In this document: one piece after another, positions 59,160 through 64,000 of the stretch
Numbering within the stretch: position 1 is the stretch's first letter
Layout: every line of letters begins with the position of its first letter
Source: Chalara sp. BL73
Taxonomy: Eukaryota > Ascomycota > Leotiomycetes > Helotiales
Reading direction: 5' to 3'
Assembly: GCA_918026815.1 (NCBI GenBank)
Contig: CAKJVC010000068.1
Location: 248,001-312,000, forward strand
Length of the DNA: 64,000 nucleotides
Position numbers and translations under genes: made by a program
The notes under the pieces: model-generated
The model's database searches: none
Seen by the model: only the letters and a program-made list of their open reading frames with translations
What the model was told of the DNA's origin: nothing

Positions 59160-62100
59160 TCAAGGCTCGACAAATTGCGATCCTGAAGACCGTTAGTTTT
59201 GTCGTCATTCAAAGTCATAGCGGGAAGCACTTACCAAGATAAGGAAGGCTATACGTCTCATAGTTGTTCTTCACAATCACGTATCCGGTGTAGAACGGCC
59301 ACAGTTCAATGTTGACCGGGTTTTGTGGTGGCGTGATTGTGAATGAGACCACCAGCTCCTGACCACCCTGGACTCTCACGCTTTCCGCGCTAAAGGTTGC
59401 GTCCGCATACCACGGGTACTGCATATTATACTCCCACGTGAAGTTTTCCGCATACTGCATACCTCCGGCGGGAAGATGCGCAAATGTATAGGTCTTCTCT
59501 CTCGTCGATCTGTTCTTGATTGTGAAGTTTCGCGTCACTGGCTCAGGAGAGAATCCAAGGTTGAATTGTGGGGGAGTGACGAGAGATTGCCACGAGAGAG
59601 CATGTTCGATGTTGAGCGCACCAGCTCCTTGTTGCGCTGCGGAAGCAACGATATTTTTGTTGTAGAAGTACTGCAGTTGGTCGCCCGAGTTTTGCATCAA
59701 GGCATAAAGCTCGTGGATGCTGAGGTCTGGAAGTTGGGACCTGAGCAGAGCATATGATGCTGCCATGAATGGGCAAGACATTGACGTGCCGGAAATGACT
59801 AATTTGTTCCATGTTAGCTTTCGTGTGATTCGTTCCACAAGTATGACACTGTATAGGATTACTTACTAGCATAACCACCATAGAAATCAAGCGGCCAGGT
59901 TGAAAGGATCTGTCCTCCGGGTGCGGATAGCTGGGGCTTGAGATTCAGAGCATACGTAGGACCAATGGAGGAGAAATTGCTCATGAAGCCCCCAGTGACG
60001 AGCTCACCACTTTTAGCAACATAATTGGTAGCACTAAAGAAGAGTTTATACTCTCCAGGCTTCTTGGTATACGAGCCAAGAACAGTAACTGTGTCTTGAG
60101 GACTGATCACAATAGGTTGGATGGTAACAGGAGTAGCTGGGGAAACAGCTGCATAGCCCTGTAACGCGAAGCTAAGGTCTGGTGTTGTATAGCTCAAGAA
60201 AAACTTGTAGCCAAATCTAGCAGCGGTATTGGCTTTAGACAAAGAACTGCAGCCTCCGTTTTTGACCAACAGGATAAAGTTTGCTGGATCCAAACCTTGC
60301 CTGGTTAAATTTAAAGCAGCGTTTTGATAGTAAGTGGTACTGCATCCTTGGAGTAGGGCTGAGGACGCTCCAAAGTTAAGGATCTGAACTGTAAGTCCTG
60401 CCTCTGGCCCGTCGAGTGGCGTTATAGCTGAGTAACGAAGTGTTCTTCCAGTATTGTCCGAAAGTTCATAGGTGACCGGGAACTTGGTATTATCGGTCGA
60501 ACCAACTGAAAAGACATCTTTTCCAATTCCAGGCGCCGAAGTTTGATAGACACCGCTAGCGCCACTGTTACCCGCAGATGCAAATACAGCTACGCCTTGT
60601 TCAACCAGTGCACTTGTGACTTGCGCCCATGGATCATTTTCTTCCACGGCAGTTATTGCACCAAGTGACATGGAGACCAGATCAGCGCCATCCTCAGCAG
60701 CTTTCAACATAGCCGATATCAAGACATCACCATCAGCATTCCCAATACAGTCAAAAACACGATACATTCCTATTGATGAACTTTAGCATTCAAACTTTCC
60801 CCACTACATTGCAGGAAATTACCTAGCGTTGCCTCCGGCGCCACGCCTGTTCAACGAATTAGCACTGACCTATTTATCTTCTTACATAGACAGACGGAGT
60901 AAAATAGAGTTTGCTCAGCGTTCGAGCCTACTATTGGGCTCTCTAATTATATCATGGATATCAATAAATGTATGAAAAAGAAATACTGACCAATTTGTCC
61001 AAATCCAGACCCTGGTGTATCAACCTCCAGCTAATGTCAGTCGAGGGGTCATCCTGGCAATAGCAACATGACATTTTGAGAAGGGTAATACTTACAGCGC
61101 CAATGATACCAGCAACATGAGTACTTTGATTCCTTTGATTAGTGGATGGTTCTTTGATCTAAATAACACACGCTTTTTGGGTTGGAGAAATGAGAAACAA
61201 CATACCCGTGACCACCATCAATGCAGGTAACCAATGGATCGGCATTGTTCTCGATAAAGTCGTAACCGTATTCGAATTTATATCCCGGTCCAAAACCGCC
61301 ACCAAGCGCCGGGTGACGATAATCTACGCCTGAATCAATGATTGCCAACTTGATACCTTTACCCTTGATGCCTCTTGCGTGGAGCTGATCCACCTTTGCC
61401 ATCGCATGGGGACTATTGACATCCGTTTCGCCAACTATAGTAAGTATCCAGAGTCAGCTCTTATCGAAACAAGACATCAAACTCAAATAGTGCTTAAAAA
61501 GTTCCCTGCTAGACAGAGGATTCCAAAAGGGATTTCACATGTTTCATAAGTTACTAAACATATGGAAATTCGGGATTTGCTCCCAGGTCAATATCTGTGA
61601 ATTACCGAAACATCTAAAACAGATAACTTTAACTCTAAAAGCTGGCTTACCGATGTATGGCTGAGTGATGTTAGTGCCCGGTACGGGTGCTCTAGCTTTC
61701 AAGGACCTACGTGTTTGAGATTAGCAGATTACAATGATTATAACTAGGTCAAGAAGAAGATTTAGAACCGCACTGTGGACATACCCCATACCAGCAGGAA
61801 TGGCAGCAAGAGGACGATGAATGGACACCACTGGCCACACCCCAATGACATTGTCCAGGTCTTTTAGTGTCTGCAGATCTGAATCATCGGCAAGTGTCAA
61901 TGACAGGCCAACAAAAAGCGCAGAGTCTGAGTAGGTTTGACGAGTACTAAAGTCTAACTCCGCTTTCTTTGAGAGGCGATGAAACTTAGCATGAGACTCG
62001 TCGCTGCGTCTTGTGAGACCATTTTCCTCCGCTTTCAATTGGACAATGTACGTCTTTGGTAGGATAGATGTCTTAGCCTCTCGATTACGAGTCGAACTGG

Positions 62101-62209
62101 AGGGAGCGTCCACTTCATCAAGCAATTCAAGATCAATATCTTGCGCTAGGGTCGGAGCCGCGAAGAAGAGACCAGCGGCAAGCGCAACGAATGCTTTTGG
62201 GAACAGCAT
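59160..62209 (-). CDS. Secreted subtilisin-like serine protease (S8) with PA insert
   Basis: Nine exons on the minus strand: 61785-62209, 61651-61706, 61206-61434, 61096-61123, 60991-61030, 60823-60846, 59867-60769, 59235-59798 and 59160-59182. They join in frame into 763 residues. A signal peptide (MLFPKAFVALAAGLFFAAPTLAQ) and an inhibitor-type propeptide (TYIVQLKAEENG) precede the S8 domain: Asp194 in IIDSGVDYRHP, His239 in GHGTHVAGI, oxyanion Asn in SAGNSG and Ser574 in SGTSMSCPF. Between the Asn and Ser blocks lies a protease-associated (PA) insertion with a Cys pair (LQGCSTTYY; NGGCSSL). A Fn3-like C-terminal region follows. It would degrade extracellular protein. Three of the inner exons are tiny (28, 40 and 24 bp). 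The last exon is uncertain: without the final splice the protein ends at 59215 instead. Confidence 0.9.
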
Positions 62210-64000
62210 CTTGTCCAAAAGCCGAAGTCTTGTGAACTTTGAGAACGGTGGATGTAGCTAACATATTGAGGGCGTGAAGCAGTATATACGATAAGTAAAA
62301 TGAGACCTTCAATGTCAAAGATGGGATCGATGCAAGCATGCTTTGGACCATGTCGCCTTGGCACTCGGCCGGCAGCTGCGCCCTTGTATGCAGGTACCAT
62401 TTCGAGCTTCCTCATCCGCCCCATGTAATGATTGCTGGAAATCTGAAGAGTACATTTCGCTCCCAAAATATTTGCGCACGCAGCTCGACTAGGTTAAGGT
62501 GCAAATACCTCCTTCACGCGTTGAAGTGATGCCAAGGACGCATTTGACTATGGAATTCTCATATGCACGCCGCTGTCCTACATTATGCTTAATTAGGCAG
62601 GTGAGTGATCTCCTCTGCGCTCAATTCGATACCGTACTTCATAAATCCAACGTCTCCTGCTCGTAAAATTGGTGAACATATGAAGGATTAGAATGCAGTC
62701 GCTGCATGGAAACATGACAACCTTGAGAGTTAATTGCTTGGCGAATTAGAAGATGAAAGGCGTAATCATGGCACAGATCGAACCGCTCTAGCAAGGGCCT
62801 ACCGATGTTCTGTGCAGCTAGTAAGCTATACATGCATATGCACTGTATGTTCTCAGTTCGTATCCAGCATGTCCGTGCACAAATGCGAAATTCTTAGGCA
62901 CGGTCCACCGTGTTGTACTAAGAAATGCTTCAAGAACAAGCATTACCATCTGTAGTGTAAAAACATCTCGGCAATAATATGAGCGATGCATCTACCGCAT
63001 AATATATATATCTTGGCGTGATCTGACCGCAGCATACGAGCAGAGGGGGTTGAGGCCATTCGTAGTGTACTAATGAAGCACGCTGGGTTGAACATCATGA
63101 GAACGGCTTAACTTATACGAAAGAGTAAGCTGAGTTTCACAAATTGGAGCAAAACTTCAGACTGCAATTAGTCCATGTGGTGTTAGAAAGTTGCTCTCTT
63201 CTGACAGGTTCAAGAATCTAACCCGAGACGAGGAGCTGAGTTGAGGCTATGGACCTAAGAAATAAGGTAGTAGTCAAGTCTCCGGGGCGTCGTCTAATTA
63301 AGGTAAGGCGACAGGGTTGGTGGCCCCCACCATCTAGCCGTTGGCTGCTCCGAAAGATAAAGCACGCGATAATCCCTTATGACCAACATCTACTTATACG
63401 ACATCCATTGTAAAGGCTGACAGAGGGTTTACAAGCCATTTCGCAAAAGGCCGCCCCAAGTATCCTTGGACCTCGATCAGGCAGCGCCTCCCCGTTTGGG
63501 GAGACGAACTCGACGCGTTACGCGCAGGCGCGGTGCAGCATTTGCCAAAGCTCACCAAACAATATGTTGTTTAAATTACAACCTTGTGTCTCGCTTAACC
63601 ATTGTTGGTAAGAGTATTGACAGGGCCGGGGAGCGTTCAGAACCTGCGATAGGAACAGACGGGCTCCTGCAACTGTGATGATAGAGAGGAATCATGTTAC
63701 TACCACAGCGAACCAGATGATGTTCCAAAACCCTCCCAGCCGGTGGGAGTCATCTCCTCTTCGAGCATACATTCAAGCACAACTATAGAGAAAAATCATC
63801 TAACACAATGTTCGAGACAATCTTGCAGATATGGCTTAGAGCATTGCTGTGATTTCGCCGCTCCATATTGCTGCCAGTTCGTTTTCTTACACCTTTGCTA
63901 TCCATTCTTTGTTTGCGTTCAGTGGAATTCAAATTTTGTCTTTGACATTTGAGGAGCGACTGAATGATGCACAACTCAGATTCTAGACATTGCGTAAAGG
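62210..64000. other. Intergenic to window end, no gene seen
   Basis: Contains the protease promoter (first few hundred bases) and then 1.5 kb with only frames under 110 codons and no recognisable product. A gene may start beyond the window. Confidence 0.5.

Noticed and set aside
1..64000. CRISPR array, rRNA operon or intact transposase
   Set aside because: No regularly spaced repeats, no rRNA-like sequence and no transposase or reverse-transcriptase motifs were seen in any frame read.

Overview
This window reads as nuclear DNA of a filamentous ascomycete (Pezizomycotina). Most genes carry short introns of about 45-185 bp with GT..AG ends and CTAAC/CTGAC-like branch sites. The gene families are typical of the group: a HET-domain protein, a GRG-1/CCG-1 stress protein, an NDT80/PhoG (VIB-1/XprG) regulator, mitochondrial homoaconitase of the alpha-aminoadipate lysine pathway, a fungal GAS2-domain protein and a secreted subtilase. 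A leotiomycete is possible, but that is a guess. Exon structures were worked out by hand from splice signals and reading-frame continuity; no database search was run.

Layout. 1-13 kb: a grg-1-like gene, a HET-domain gene, an EXPERA/EBP-like membrane protein and a cytochrome P450, separated by AT-rich DNA with degenerate repeats. 13-22 kb: a large C2H2 zinc-finger protein with a C-terminal membrane hairpin, an unrecognised coiled-coil protein and a MARVEL-like tetraspan protein. 22-29.6 kb: a gene-poor block of nearly 8 kb with only weak coding signals. 29.6-33.2 kb: a VIB-1/XprG-like transcription factor and a basic nuclear-looking protein resembling DUF2011. 35.4-40.5 kb: an intact LigB-type extradiol dioxygenase homologue followed by two broken genes, a short-chain dehydrogenase and a Zn2Cys6 regulator, which together look like a decaying metabolic cluster. 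43-45 kb: a GPI-anchored secreted protein and a doubtful ORF interrupted by one TAG. 45.8-62.2 kb: a gene-dense conserved block with homoaconitase (LYS4), a GAS2-domain KAR9-like protein, the proton-translocating nicotinamide nucleotide transhydrogenase and a secreted subtilase with nine exons. The last 1.8 kb shows no supported gene.

Links between genes. HET proteins act in allorecognition cell death, and VIB-1 of Neurospora is needed for that response, so finding both in one window is suggestive but not proof of a functional unit. LYS4 and the transhydrogenase are mitochondrial: homoaconitase works in lysine synthesis, and the transhydrogenase makes mitochondrial NADPH. The most unusual observations are an apparent His-to-Ile change at a metal-ligand position of the dioxygenase, the multiply broken regulator beside it, SxIP-type EB1-binding motifs in the GAS2-domain protein, and a homoaconitase gene that appears to start with a 9-bp exon.
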